Under the pieces are notes generated by a model, which did not search any database, was not told where the DNA came from, and saw only the letters and a program-made list of their open reading frames with translations. Position numbers and translations under genes: made by a program. This document shows, one piece after another, positions 37,783-45,314 of a stretch of 64,000 nucleotides of DNA. Every line of letters starts with the position of its first letter. The first letter of the stretch is position 1. Source of the stretch: Amycolatopsis tolypomycina. GTDB lineage: Bacteria > Actinomycetota > Actinomycetes > Mycobacteriales > Pseudonocardiaceae. The stretch lies in contig NZ_FNSO01000003.1 of the NCBI RefSeq assembly GCF_900105945.1, positions 620,001-684,000 of the forward strand. Direction: 5' to 3'.

Positions 37783-38233
37783 TGTACCGAGGTATGTCAT
37801 TGGTCGAGCGGTTGGCCGCTTCCGGGGCCGGCGTTCAGGCGCTGTCGTCACGGCTTCCGAGGCCGTGACCGGAGCCAGACCCGACCGACGCCGTATGCGT
37901 GATGCGCATGGAAGCCCGCTCTCGGCTGTTCACAATCGCGGCCGACCCGGTAGGTTTCCGTTCCGGTCGCGGGGACGCAGCTGGCGGTCAACCGCGAGAA
38001 TCACCCGCCACACAACCACCTGACCTCTCCTGGCGGGGAGCCAAGCCGGCACGTCGCCGTCGCCGCGCCGCCTACCCTGGCCGACCATCCGCCACAAGCA
38101 GAATGCGCCTTTGCGGACCGAGTCTCAACCTTTTCGTAACCCCACCTTCGGGCGATGTTGCGCCGGGGTTTTCAACGGCCGACGGATCGGCGTCGAAGCG
38201 CGCGGTTCGTTGATCAGCGTTCTACGCTGCCTT
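37783..38233. other. Intergenic region between divergent metallopeptidase and MarR genes
   Basis: About 450 bases without a credible gene. It must hold the promoters of both divergent genes. An 8-bp inverted repeat (37847-37854 with 37862-37869) is seen. I looked for a c-di-AMP or similar riboswitch and found no convincing match. Composition is slightly lower in GC near the MarR start. Confidence 0.6.
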
Positions 38234-38707
38234 ATGACCGAGGAGCGTGCGGTGCGGTGGTTGAACGATGCCGAGATGGCGGCGTGGCGCTCCTACGTCG
38301 TGTCGACGCTCCTGCTGCGGCAGCGGCTGCACCGGGAGCTGGCCGAACGGCACGACGTGTCGCTGACCGACTACGAGGTGCTCGTCTGCCTGCAGTCCCA
38401 GCCCGGCCGGCGGATGCGGATGTCCGAGCTGGCGATGTACATGGGGTCGACGAAGAGCAAGCTCTCGCACCAGGTGGCCAAGCTGGAGGAGGCGGGCCTG
38501 GTCCGGCGGGCGCGTGACCCGGAGGACAAGCGCGGCGTGATCACGGAGGCGACCGACGAGGGCCTGGCGCTGCTGGAGAAGGCCGCGCCGACGCACGTGG
38601 AAGGCGTGCGCGAGCACCTCATCGACCTGCTGAGCCCGCAGGAGCAGGCGACGATCGCCGCGGCGTTCGAGCGCGTGCAGGCGCACCTGCTGGAGGCGGA
38701 AAGCTGA
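38234..38707 (+). CDS. MarR-family transcriptional regulator
   Basis: 157 residues with the winged helix: L-T-D-Y-E-V-L-V-C-L, then R-M-S-E-L-A-M-Y-M-G-S-T-K-S-K-L-S-H-Q-V-A-K-L-E-E-A-G-L at about 68-95 and the wing R-x-R-D-P-E-D-K-R-G. Long N- and C-terminal helices for dimerisation. Target unknown; divergent from the metallopeptidase, which it may regulate. Confidence 0.92.
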   Translation: MTEERAVRWLNDAEMAAWRSYVVSTLLLRQRLHRELAERHDVSLTDYEVLVCLQSQPGRRMRMSELAMYMGSTKSKLSHQVAKLEEAGLVRRARDPEDKRGVITEATDEGLALLEKAAPTHVEGVREHLIDLLSPQEQATIAAAFERVQAHLLEAES

Positions 38708-38722
38708 GCCCGGGCGCTCAGA

Positions 38723-38752
38723 GCGGTAGCGGTGGGATTCGAACCCACGGAG
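38723..38752 (-). repeat. 3' fragment of tRNA-Ser, inverted copy
   Basis: 30 bases identical to the end (T arm, acceptor arm and two flanking bases) of the intact tRNA-Ser(UGA) at 39815-39901, but on the opposite strand. The rest of a tRNA is absent, so it is not functional. Such fragments are usually scars of integration or rearrangement. Confidence 0.85.
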
Positions 38753-39085
38753 AGGTTGCCCCCCCCGCCTGCGCCCGGAGCAGGTGCGACGCGTAGTCGC
38801 CGACCGGTCGCGGCGGCGGTGCTGGGCGAGAGACAGCCGTCGAACTGCGCTCCGGGGTTCGCCGCCCGCCGTGCCGACGTCGTCGTTCGCGGGCTACGGC
38901 GCGCGGCGCCGGGTTGTTGTTCGTGGACGTCATCGTGGCTCATGGACCCGTCCGGCGTGAGAGTCCGGGTTTGGCCTGGCGGGATGATCAGCATGATGCT
39001 AACCTCCCCAGGCGTATTCGATCCTGACTGGGGAAGGCTGGATTCTATTTCGCGTTTTGCCATGCATTGAAATCGGCAACTCATG
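38753..39085. other. Gene-poor stretch beside the tRNA fragment
   Basis: No supported gene. An 8-base C run is near the left end. Base composition falls toward AT after about 38940, unlike the neighbouring core genes, which points to foreign DNA feeding into the small secreted-protein gene. Confidence 0.5.
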
Positions 39086-39113
39086 CGTTATCTGCTTGAA
39101 TGAGCAGATAACG
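39086..39113. promoter_or_regulatory. 11-bp inverted repeat upstream of small secreted protein
   Basis: CGTTATCTGCT (39086-39096) pairs perfectly with 39103-39113 around a 6-base loop. It lies 31 bases before the GTG at 39145, in AT-rich sequence, and could be an operator or a leader hairpin. Confidence 0.6.
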
Positions 39114-39144
39114 AATTCCATCTGCAATTCTCAAGGGGGGAATT

Positions 39145-39432
39145 GTGAAGAATCTTGTGAAGACATTCATTGTGGCCGGGGCCGCAGTGGGGGCGTTGGC
39201 TGTTCCGGGTGTCGCGATGGCTGCTCAGGGCGGCACCGCGGCGCCGTCGACCGGTGTCGGCGTAGCGGATGTCAACAGCAAATGGTGCGGCCACAACTAC
39301 AACAGCTGTGTCATTGAGCGGAGCCAATTCGCCCGATACTACAATGTTGGGCCGCTCGAGTACTTTCCTTATGACCCCAGTTGCGCGGGTATCTGCTACA
39401 GCGGCTACAGGTTCTATTACTGGCCTAAGTGA
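39145..39432 (+). CDS. Small secreted protein with four cysteines
   Basis: 95 residues. A clear signal peptide (V-K-N-L-V-K-T then a hydrophobic core) ends at A-M-A-A near residue 27. The mature part, about 68 residues, has four Cys in two pairs (C-G-H-N-Y-N-S-C and C-A-G-I-C) and is rich in Tyr, Phe and Trp. No family is recognised; two disulfides and this size would fit a small secreted toxin, bacteriocin-like or surface peptide. A strong AAGGGGGG lies 4 bases before the GTG. Local GC is below that of the genome. Confidence 0.75.
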   Translation: MKNLVKTFIVAGAAVGALAVPGVAMAAQGGTAAPSTGVGVADVNSKWCGHNYNSCVIERSQFARYYNVGPLEYFPYDPSCAGICYSGYRFYYWPK

Positions 39433-39814
39433 TTGAGGCGGCGGTGGGACGCTTCGGCGTCCCACCGTGTTTCACGCGCTGGGCCGGCTGAACCCCTGTC
39501 GGGATCTGCGGAAACCGAGTCGGCGCCAGTCCGCACGGTCAGGGGTGCGCGGCCCATCGGCACCGGCTGTGCTCAGGTGCTCGCCGAGGGCGACCACCTC
39601 GCACACATGTTCGAAGTTGTCCCCAAGTTGTCCCCACCTGTGGATAAACGCATGTCCGATCGCTTCATCTCGTGGCTACGCACGAGTGGCTCACCCGCGT
39701 ACTGCTCGGCTTGGCGCAGCTGCCGACCTGCCGCAGGCCAGACGGCTACCCCGCCGTAGGCGACGCCGGTTGGCATAACGACTTCGGCGCTCGGATACCC
39801 TGATCGGCAAGCCG
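39433..39814. other. Gene-free stretch before tRNA-Ser
   Basis: No gene can be supported. It contains two TTGTCCCCA repeats (39617-39625, 39628-39636) and an exact inverse DnaA box TGTGGATAA at 39639-39647, which may be chance or replication related. Confidence 0.5.
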
Positions 39815-39901
39815 GGTAGCGTGTCCGAGCGGCCTAAGGAGTGCGTCTTGAAAACGCATGAGGGTTGATCCCCTCCGTGGGTTCGAATCCCACCGCTACC
39901 G
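39815..39901 (+). tRNA. serT: tRNA-Ser (anticodon UGA)
   Basis: 87 bases with a 7-bp acceptor stem (GGTAGCG with CGCTACC, discriminator G), a 5-bp anticodon stem (39842-39846 with 39854-39858) and loop CTTGAAA giving anticodon TGA at 39849-39851, which reads UCA. A long class II variable arm and G-T-T-C-G-A-A T loop follow. CCA is not encoded. Confidence 0.97.
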
Positions 39902-39910
39902 CACGGAACG

Positions 39911-39947
39911 AAGGTGCCCCGCATCCAACCCGGGTGCGGGGCACCTT
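39911..39947 (+). terminator. Terminator of tRNA-Ser
   Basis: A perfect 13-bp stem (39911-39923 with 39935-39947) and an 11-base loop, ten bases after the tRNA. Confidence 0.85.
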
Positions 39948-39952
39948 GTCGT

Positions 39953-40191
39953 TCAGGCAAAGACACGCGGTCGGGCGTGCGGTTCCCACCCGAGCAGGAC
40001 GAACCCGACGCCGTCGCGGTAGGCCGGATACCTGCCGGCGGGTACGGGATGACGTTGTCCGGCAGGCTGTCGAACGGAAACCACTCGACCCCCTGAGCAC
40101 GTGTCGGCTCACGGTTGACCGGCCCGGAGCCGTGCACGGTGTGCACGTGGCGCAGGTCCGTCGGTTCGATCAGCACGCTGACCTCCACGAG
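39953..40191 (-). pseudogene. NUDIX hydrolase remnant, 5'-truncated and frameshifted
   Basis: The minus strand encodes the C-terminal part of an actinobacterial NUDIX protein: V-H-T-V-H-G, N-R-E-P, V-E-W-F-P-F-D-S-L-P-D-N-V-I-P-Y-P-x-A-G-I-R. A one-base loss near 40025 then shifts the frame; in the next frame the expected A-Y-R-D-G-V-G-F-V-L-L-G-W end follows to a TGA at 39953. The N-terminal half with the Nudix box is absent. It is therefore a dead fragment. Confidence 0.8.
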
Positions 40192-40243
40192 CGTAGCCGA
40201 CGGCCCGAGGCAACCCCGGCCGTGGCTCCGGCGTGCTCACGGC

Positions 40244-40717
40244 ATGCGGACGCGATGGGACCCGGACGGCCCCGGCCGGCGGCAGGCGGCCCCTGGCCCG
40301 CCGGTGACGGTGTTCTCGGTGCTCTGCCTGGCGATCGTGCTGGTGTCGTTCGGTGGCCTGATCTTCCTCGGGGTCACGTTCAAGGAGCGGGCCGGCTCGC
40401 TCGTGGCGCCGGCGACCGTGGAGCGCGTGCTCAGCGTGGGCCGGGTCGCCGCGCGCCTCGACGACGGGCGGCGGCTGGACGTGGTGACCGACACCAGGTT
40501 CAACCGCCGCACGCGCACGACGTCCGGCCCCGGCTACGTGCCGGGCCGCCGCATCGAGGTGCGCTACTGGCCGGGGAAGGCCGAGCCGCCGGCCGACACC
40601 GCCGGTGAAGTCCGGGTGCCGGGACCGTGGATCTTCGCCGTGCCGGCTGCCGGGCTGCTGCTCGGGATCGCCGGCCTGCTGGTGCCGAACCGGCCGCTCA
40701 GGTCCAGGTCAACGTGA
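40244..40717 (+). CDS. DUF3592-like two-helix membrane protein
   Basis: 157 residues with helices at about 25-45 and 128-148 and an external domain between (T-V-E-R-V-L-S-V-G-R-V-A-A-R-L-D-D-G-R, then Y-V-P-G-R-R-I-E-V-R-Y-W-P). This matches the small DUF3592 layout, function unknown. Its 3' end lies inside the left direct repeat of the island; in the ancestral arrangement it would have overlapped the convergent patatin gene. Confidence 0.7.
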   Translation: MRTRWDPDGPGRRQAAPGPPVTVFSVLCLAIVLVSFGGLIFLGVTFKERAGSLVAPATVERVLSVGRVAARLDDGRRLDVVTDTRFNRRTRTTSGPGYVPGRRIEVRYWPGKAEPPADTAGEVRVPGPWIFAVPAAGLLLGIAGLLVPNRPLRSRST

Positions 40718-40728
40718 GTGCCGCACCC
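40702..40728 (+). repeat. Left 27-bp direct repeat of the 1.9-kb island
   Basis: Identical to 42643-42669. On the minus strand it spells the last codons of the patatin gene (A-A-L-T-L-T-W-T), and the preceding TCA (stop) is conserved too, with one mismatch between. Confidence 0.9.
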
Positions 40729-40827
40729 GTCTCGATTCGAATAGTCGGCCCCGTCACCCCCTGTCGCTTCGGAGAGTGTTCGGACCGTGGTAGCTTGCGC
40801 GTCTACTTTGGACGTTGGGAGCGCCTG

Positions 40828-41316
40828 ATGGGTGTGTCGGCACTGCTGGACCCTGCTTGTGTCGAACTACCGCATCAGCACCTGGTCGACCGGCAACTGT
40901 GGTCTCGGCTCGTGCGCAGAATCCACGCTGACCTGGAGTTTCAGCACGCGTTCGGCAAGGAGCGGCCGGACGCTGCCGTCCGCTGGGCTGAGCGCGTACT
41001 CGATCAAGCGCTGGCTTTTCTCGTATTGTGCGCAGATGGTCAAAACGGACCTTACGCTCCGTCAGCATTGGTGGACATCGGCTGGCACAACTTCCTCATG
41101 TACACGGCCGAGTACGCAGAGTTCTGCGCGCGCCATGCTGGTCGGTTCATTCACCACCGGCCCAACGATGACGAGGCGGGCTCCGAAGTGCCGCTTGTGG
41201 CGCACACGGCCGCGAGCATGCGGGCTCTCGGGCTGGTTGTCGATGACGAGCTGTGGCCATCGGAGGCGCTGGGGGAGAAGTGCTACGCCTGCTCGGATGG
41301 CGGTTGTCGCAGCTAG
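40828..41316 (+). CDS. GRDP/DUF1399-like protein in the island
   Basis: 162 residues. The core V-D-I-G-W-H-N-F-L-M-Y-T-A-E-Y-A-E-F-C-A-R-H with G-R-F-I-H-H-R-P resembles the glycine-rich-domain-containing protein family (pattern V-D-x-x-W-H-x-H, T-x-x-Y-x-x-F-C, F-x-H-H-x-P). The His/Cys set suggests a metal or heme site. The C terminus has C-Y-A-C and C-R-S. Function unknown. First island gene; its stop overlaps that of the minus-strand neighbour by 4 bases. Confidence 0.65.
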   Translation: MGVSALLDPACVELPHQHLVDRQLWSRLVRRIHADLEFQHAFGKERPDAAVRWAERVLDQALAFLVLCADGQNGPYAPSALVDIGWHNFLMYTAEYAEFCARHAGRFIHHRPNDDEAGSEVPLVAHTAASMRALGLVVDDELWPSEALGEKCYACSDGGCRS

Positions 41317-41498
41317 TCGGTGAGCGCTTCGTCCAAGTCCTTGAACAGTGTTCGGCGCGGTATGCGGTAGCTGACATGGTCTCCGTTGCAGGTGGTGAGG
41401 CTGACCTCGGCCCACTCCCCGTCGATGTTCTTGCGGTGCTCGAACCAAGAGCCTTCTGTGCTCTCCCCGGAGTCTGCCTGCTCGGTTGAATGGTCCAC
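41313..41498 (-). CDS. Small island protein (61 aa)
   Basis: 61 residues, acidic N terminus then W-F-E-H-R-K, W-A-E-V-S-L-T-T-C and Y-R-I-P-R-R-T-L-F, like a small beta-sheet domain. AAAGGAAG lies about six bases before the GTG start. It lies 28 bases downstream of the membrane-GAF gene and is probably co-transcribed with it. No family recognised. Confidence 0.55.
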   Translation of the reverse strand: MDHSTEQADSGESTEGSWFEHRKNIDGEWAEVSLTTCNGDHVSYRIPRRTLFKDLDEALTD

Positions 41499-41526
41499 GG
41501 TGGCTTCCTTTCGGCTTTTGGAAGAG

Positions 41527-42453
41527 TTACTGTTTGGTGCGGAACTGGGTAAGTGCGAGTTGCAGCGCTTGGGCGAACGCGCCGCCGATGGCGACATCAT
41601 AGGTTTGGTGGAACACTTCTGTCTCCAGTGAATCCACGCAGAGAAACCCGATGATCTCCAGGTCGCTCTTGTGCCCCGTGGACACGTCGCCCGCGCGCCC
41701 GATAGGCCAGACGATCGTCGATCGGTAATCGAACTCGCCTGCTTCTATCGTCTTCTCGTCCCAGTGGGAGTTGCGGTAACCCTTGCTGATCGCGGCAACG
41801 AGATCGTTGCAGAAGAACTTGGGTTCATTGTGCAGGAATATGTGTTTGAAGTCGGTGTTGTCGCTGATTCGGTCCGGTCGGTTGCTTGGTTCCGGGGAGT
41901 TGTGATCTCGGCAAAGCGTCGAAACCGTGAGGTCGCCAGTTGGTCCGTTCGGGGCTGCGACCAGTTTGATCGACGATCTGCACGTGACTCCGGTGATCAG
42001 GGTGAACGCCTCCGAGAAGTAGCGGAGAGACTCCTGTAGGTGCAGTCGAAATGCTTCTGGTGAGGTGTCGCCCCGAAGGTGATTCCAAGATGCCTCGGCC
42101 ACATCAGAGTACGCTCGTCTGAGGGGGAGCATGGCTGGTCCGTACCGCATCTCGCGCTGCGCGGCTTCGATCTGCTCCTGGTGTTTCTTTGCCTCGTTGA
42201 GGTAGTCGTCCTGGTATTTTTTCACCTGAGCGATGTAGCGATTCTCCTGGCGGATCATGAGAATGATCAAGGTAGTGCAGAGTACGCAAATGTAGACTGA
42301 TAGGACCGCAGCTGGTGTCGACAACGAACCAGTGATCACGAAAGCGACGATCGAGGCGATCGGGAAGACCAAGCCGGTGATGGCGGCGAGCCGCGCCATC
42401 ACTGACCAGAGTCGCGACTCCTGGTTGCCGAGCCAGTCCGGTACTCGGTTCAC
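41527..42453 (-). CDS. Membrane protein with coiled coil and C-terminal GAF-like domain
   Basis: 308 residues. Two helices at about 20-40 and 46-67, a Gln/Glu/Lys coiled coil at about 68-102, then a GAF-like sensor domain from about 125 (Y-F-S-E-A-F-T-L-I, S-T-I-V-W-P-I, I-I-G-F-L-C-V-D-S, A-F-A-Q-A-L-Q). Such an architecture suggests an inner-membrane sensor that signals to a cytosolic partner; the small co-transcribed protein is a candidate. No kinase, cyclase or nuclease domain is attached. ATG at 42453. Confidence 0.65.
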   Translation of the reverse strand: MNRVPDWLGNQESRLWSVMARLAAITGLVFPIASIVAFVITGSLSTPAAVLSVYICVLCTTLIILMIRQENRYIAQVKKYQDDYLNEAKKHQEQIEAAQREMRYGPAMLPLRRAYSDVAEASWNHLRGDTSPEAFRLHLQESLRYFSEAFTLITGVTCRSSIKLVAAPNGPTGDLTVSTLCRDHNSPEPSNRPDRISDNTDFKHIFLHNEPKFFCNDLVAAISKGYRNSHWDEKTIEAGEFDYRSTIVWPIGRAGDVSTGHKSDLEIIGFLCVDSLETEVFHQTYDVAIGGAFAQALQLALTQFRTKQ

Positions 42454-42638
42454 GAGCGGCTCCTGATGCGTCGGTCTCCCTGGAAAGCCATGCTCCGACC
42501 TAAGTCGTGCCTGGTCATTGCCGGGTTACACAGTCATCCGGGTGGGCTGCCTTCACTCCTCTGCGTGACAAAGAGAACCTCGTAGGTTACCTGCCGCGAT
42601 CGGCTTCGCGTACCTCCGATGGAGTCAACAGACCGCCT

Positions 42639-43478
42639 TCAAGTCCAGGTCAACGTGAGTGCCGCACCCTGGGCACGGCCCGCTTCGGCGGCCGGCGTGC
42701 GGGTGGCCGGGTCCAGCGGGTTGTCGCCGACCGCGGCCTGCGAGGCCTCGTCCGGGGTGATCAGCGCGACCTCCGCGCCCGCCGCGCGCAGGTCGTCCAG
42801 CACCTGTGGCAGTGGCTTCTCCATCGGCAGCGGGTTGTCGACGCCCAGCGGTGCGATCACCGTCACGCGCCGGTGGCCCGCCGCGTAGTCGGCGTTCTCG
42901 GCCGAGCGGACGCCGCCGTCGACGTACCGGCGGCCGTCGATGGTCACCGCCGGCCAGACGCCCGGGACCGCGCAGCTCGCCGCCACCGCGTCGACCAGGG
43001 GAACGCCGGACTCGCCGTCGAAGCGGCGGGGCTCGCCGGTCTCCGCGTCCACGGCCACGATCACGAGGCGCTGCCTCGGCCACTCGTGCACCGGCAGCCT
43101 CCCCTCGATCACCGCGCGCCTTTTCGCTTCGGACACCGTTTCGGCCGCCAGCGCGAGCTTGCCGACCGCCCGCCGCACCTCGGCCGGGTCGGTCGTGCCG
43201 GTGACCGCGCCGCCGAAGTCGGCGGCGAACTTCTCGAAGTCGATGTCGGCCGGGATCTCCGGTGCCTGCCGCGCCGGGTCGGCCTGGCGCGCGTACAGCT
43301 CGTCCAGCGAAAGACCGCTGGTGACCTGGGCCGCGACGACCGAGCCCGCCGACGTGCCGACGAGCAGGTCTGCACCCGTCAGGTCCTGGCCGTGGCCGGC
43401 CAAGCCCGCCAGCAGCCCCGTTGTCCACGCGATCCCGGCGACCCCGCCGCCGCCCAGCACCAAAGCCTGTCCGTTCAT
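42639..43478 (-). CDS. Patatin-like phospholipase
   Basis: 279 residues. Oxyanion loop G-G-G-G-V-A-G-I at about 9-16, nucleophile elbow G-T-S-A-G with Ser near 44 and the Asp dyad residue in Y-V-D-G-G, all typical of patatin hydrolases that cleave acyl lipids. Length fits the bacterial class. Its final eight codons lie in the right island repeat, so the insertion kept the protein complete. Confidence 0.92.
   Translation of the reverse strand: MNGQALVLGGGGVAGIAWTTGLLAGLAGHGQDLTGADLLVGTSAGSVVAAQVTSGLSLDELYARQADPARQAPEIPADIDFEKFAADFGGAVTGTTDPAEVRRAVGKLALAAETVSEAKRRAVIEGRLPVHEWPRQRLVIVAVDAETGEPRRFDGESGVPLVDAVAASCAVPGVWPAVTIDGRRYVDGGVRSAENADYAAGHRRVTVIAPLGVDNPLPMEKPLPQVLDDLRAAGAEVALITPDEASQAAVGDNPLDPATRTPAAEAGRAQGAALTLTWT
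42643..42669 (+). repeat. Right 27-bp direct repeat of the island
   Basis: Same sequence as 40702-40728, here as the live 3' end of the patatin gene. Confidence 0.9.
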
Positions 43479-43553
43479 CCGGGCAGCCTAACGACGGGGT
43501 CCGACAGTTTCCGGCCGCCGGGTTTACCCTCCAGGTCGACGAGAGGGGCGGCG

Positions 43554-43988
43554 ATGACCGCGAGGATCGAAGGCTTCCACCACGTCAAGTTCCCCGTGCG
43601 CGACCTGGCGCGCAGCCGCGAGTGGTACGAGCGCGTGCTGGGCCTCGACGTCACCCACGAGTTCCCGGACGCCGACGGCGTCGTGCGCGGGGTGGCCGGG
43701 AGCGTCGACGGCGTGCCGGTGGCTTTGCGCGTGCAGGAGAAGGCCGCGGCGGGGCTCGCCGGGTTCGACCCGGTCTGCTTCTCGATCGCCGACCGCGCGG
43801 CCGCCGAGGCGTGGATCGCCCGGCTCGACGAGCTCGGCGTCGAGCACCCGCCGCTGTTCGAAGCCACCACCGGCTGGATGGTCCGCTTCACCGACCCCGA
43901 CGGCACCGAAATCCGGCTCTACAGCCTGTCCGCGGACGACGGCGTCGACCACACCGGAGAGCAGGGCTACGCGCAGCGCCTGCCATGA
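43554..43988 (+). CDS. VOC-family (glyoxalase/dioxygenase fold) protein
   Basis: 144 residues with the paired beta-alpha-beta-beta-beta modules: F-H-H-V-K-F-P-V-R-D-L-A-R-S-R-E-W-Y near the start and F-T-D-P-D-G-T-E-I-R-L-Y near the end, which supply metal ligands His and Glu. Substrate unknown. GAGAGGGG precedes the ATG. Confidence 0.9.
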   Translation: MTARIEGFHHVKFPVRDLARSREWYERVLGLDVTHEFPDADGVVRGVAGSVDGVPVALRVQEKAAAGLAGFDPVCFSIADRAAAEAWIARLDELGVEHPPLFEATTGWMVRFTDPDGTEIRLYSLSADDGVDHTGEQGYAQRLP

Positions 43989-43989
43989 C

Positions 43990-44271
43990 TCAGGGCCGGC
44001 GCAGGGCCTTCGCGGCGATCCGCGCCTGCACCTCCGGCCGGCGCAGCGGCGGCACGGTCGCCGGCGGCTGGCGGCGCTCGGGCAGCTGCGCCAGCAGCCG
44101 GGCGGTGATCTCGGTGATTTCGGCGACCGCCGCCTCGAACGGCTCGCGCGTGGCGTCCGACAGGGACTGCACGCCGGTGACCTTGCGGACGTACTGGCGG
44201 GCCGCGGCCTCGATCTCCTCGCCCGTCGCGGCCGGCTGGAGCCCCCGCAGGGTGGTGATGTTTCGGCACAT
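43990..44271 (-). CDS. DUF2277 protein
   Basis: 93 residues starting M-C-R-N-I-T-T-L-R-G-L, the invariant start of DUF2277, with the helix A-A-R-Q-Y-V-R-K-V-T-G following. Some family members bind or sense small molecules; function unknown. Confidence 0.92.
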   Translation of the reverse strand: MCRNITTLRGLQPAATGEEIEAAARQYVRKVTGVQSLSDATREPFEAAVAEITEITARLLAQLPERRQPPATVPPLRRPEVQARIAAKALRRP

Positions 44272-44330
44272 GCCGCCCAGGGTAATGCTTTTCGCGGCCT
44301 TCGATCACACGGTCGGGTAGGCCCGGCCCG

Positions 44331-45314
44331 GTGTCGTTGACGCCCGATCCGGCGCTGGGCAAGGTCGGGGAAGTGCCTCTCAGACCGCGCCCGTTCCGCT
44401 CCGCCCGCCCCGAACCCGGCATCCTCGAAGAAGAACCGCCGGAAACCCCGATCCCGGAACAGGCCTGGCCCCGCGTGCGGGCCGACGAACTGGTCACCCT
44501 CGTCGCACACGTCTTCGCCGCGCACGGTCTCCCCGAAGCGCGCGCCCGGACGGCCGCCGAAGCGCTCTGCCACGGCGATCTCACCGGCTCGCCGGAGACG
44601 GGGGTCGCCGAGCTGACCCGCGTGCACCTGCCGCTGCTGAAGAACGGCCTGGTCGTGCCGCACGCCCAGCCGCTGATGATCGCCGACCGCGGGGCCGCCG
44701 CGCTGATCGACTACCGCCGCGCGCCGGGCCTGTGGGCGGTCGGCGACGCGATGGACAGGGCGGTGGCGCGGGCCGGCCGGTTCGGCGTCGGGCTCGTGTC
44801 GCTGCGCGGGATCGGGCCGTTCGGCCGGGCCGGGCACCACGCCGCGCGGGCCCTGCCGCACGCCATGATCGGGCTGGTGCTCGCCGCCGGCGGGGAGCCC
44901 GGCCAGCCGATGAACCCGCTGGGCATGGCGGCGCCGGGTGGCGCGTATCCCGAGTTCGTCTTCGACATGGACCGGCCCGGTGCCGAAGCGGCCGGGTTGA
45001 CTCTGCTGGTCGAGGTGCTTGCCGGGGTGCTCTGCGGCGTTGCCGACCATGAGCACGACACCGGGCTGCTGGTGCTGGCGATCGCGCCGACGACGTTGCG
45101 CAGTGCCGATGGGTTTTATCGGGCGGCGAGTGCGTTGTTCGGCAGCATGCTCGGGTGGGAGGGGGGTGCGCCGATTCGGTATCCGGGGTGGCGGGAGGCT
45201 CAGCATCTTGAGCAGTGCCGGGCCTTGGGGGTGCCGCTGGCCGGGCCGGTGCGGCGGGAGCTGGACGCGCTCGCCGCCGCGCTCGGCCTGCCGTCCCTGA
45301 CCAGCGTGGGGTGA
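44331..45314 (+). CDS. Ldh-family (malate/lactate dehydrogenase-like) oxidoreductase
   Basis: 327 residues of the PF02615 family: helices A-R-T-A-A-E-A-L-C-H-G-D near 75 (ordinary members read A-D-L-x-G-x-x-S-H-G), N-P-L-G-M-A near 205 and F-D-M-D near 217. NAD(P)-linked reduction of a 2-keto acid is the family activity. The expected S-H-G-V substrate motif is altered (S-P-E-T-G-V) and the C terminus is short, so the enzyme may have drifted. GTG start. Ends at the copy B repeat. Confidence 0.7.
   Translation: MSLTPDPALGKVGEVPLRPRPFRSARPEPGILEEEPPETPIPEQAWPRVRADELVTLVAHVFAAHGLPEARARTAAEALCHGDLTGSPETGVAELTRVHLPLLKNGLVVPHAQPLMIADRGAAALIDYRRAPGLWAVGDAMDRAVARAGRFGVGLVSLRGIGPFGRAGHHAARALPHAMIGLVLAAGGEPGQPMNPLGMAAPGGAYPEFVFDMDRPGAEAAGLTLLVEVLAGVLCGVADHEHDTGLLVLAIAPTTLRSADGFYRAASALFGSMLGWEGGAPIRYPGWREAQHLEQCRALGVPLAGPVRRELDALAAALGLPSLTSVG

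Larger units (their letters stand above)
40729..42669. mobile_element. 1.94-kb cargo island flanked by 27-bp direct repeats
   Basis: The segment between the repeats carries three genes, has a lower GC content and no transposase or integrase, and splits two convergent genes whose 3' ends were originally overlapping. One repeat is still the 3' end of the patatin gene, the signature of site-specific insertion at a gene end that restores the reading frame. The recombinase must act in trans or has been lost. Confidence 0.7.

Noticed and set aside
37783-38233. ydaO-type (c-di-AMP) riboswitch
   Set aside because: Some G-rich blocks look similar, but the conserved core and pairing could not be built.
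38723-38810. A second complete tRNA-Ser on the minus strand
   Set aside because: Only the last 30 bases match; the anticodon arm and 5' acceptor strand are absent.
39573-39776. A minus-strand coding region before tRNA-Ser
   Set aside because: No ribosome binding site, unremarkable composition and no recognisable motif.
40729-42669. Insertion sequence
   Set aside because: No transposase and no terminal inverted repeats; the long direct repeats are far larger than target duplications.
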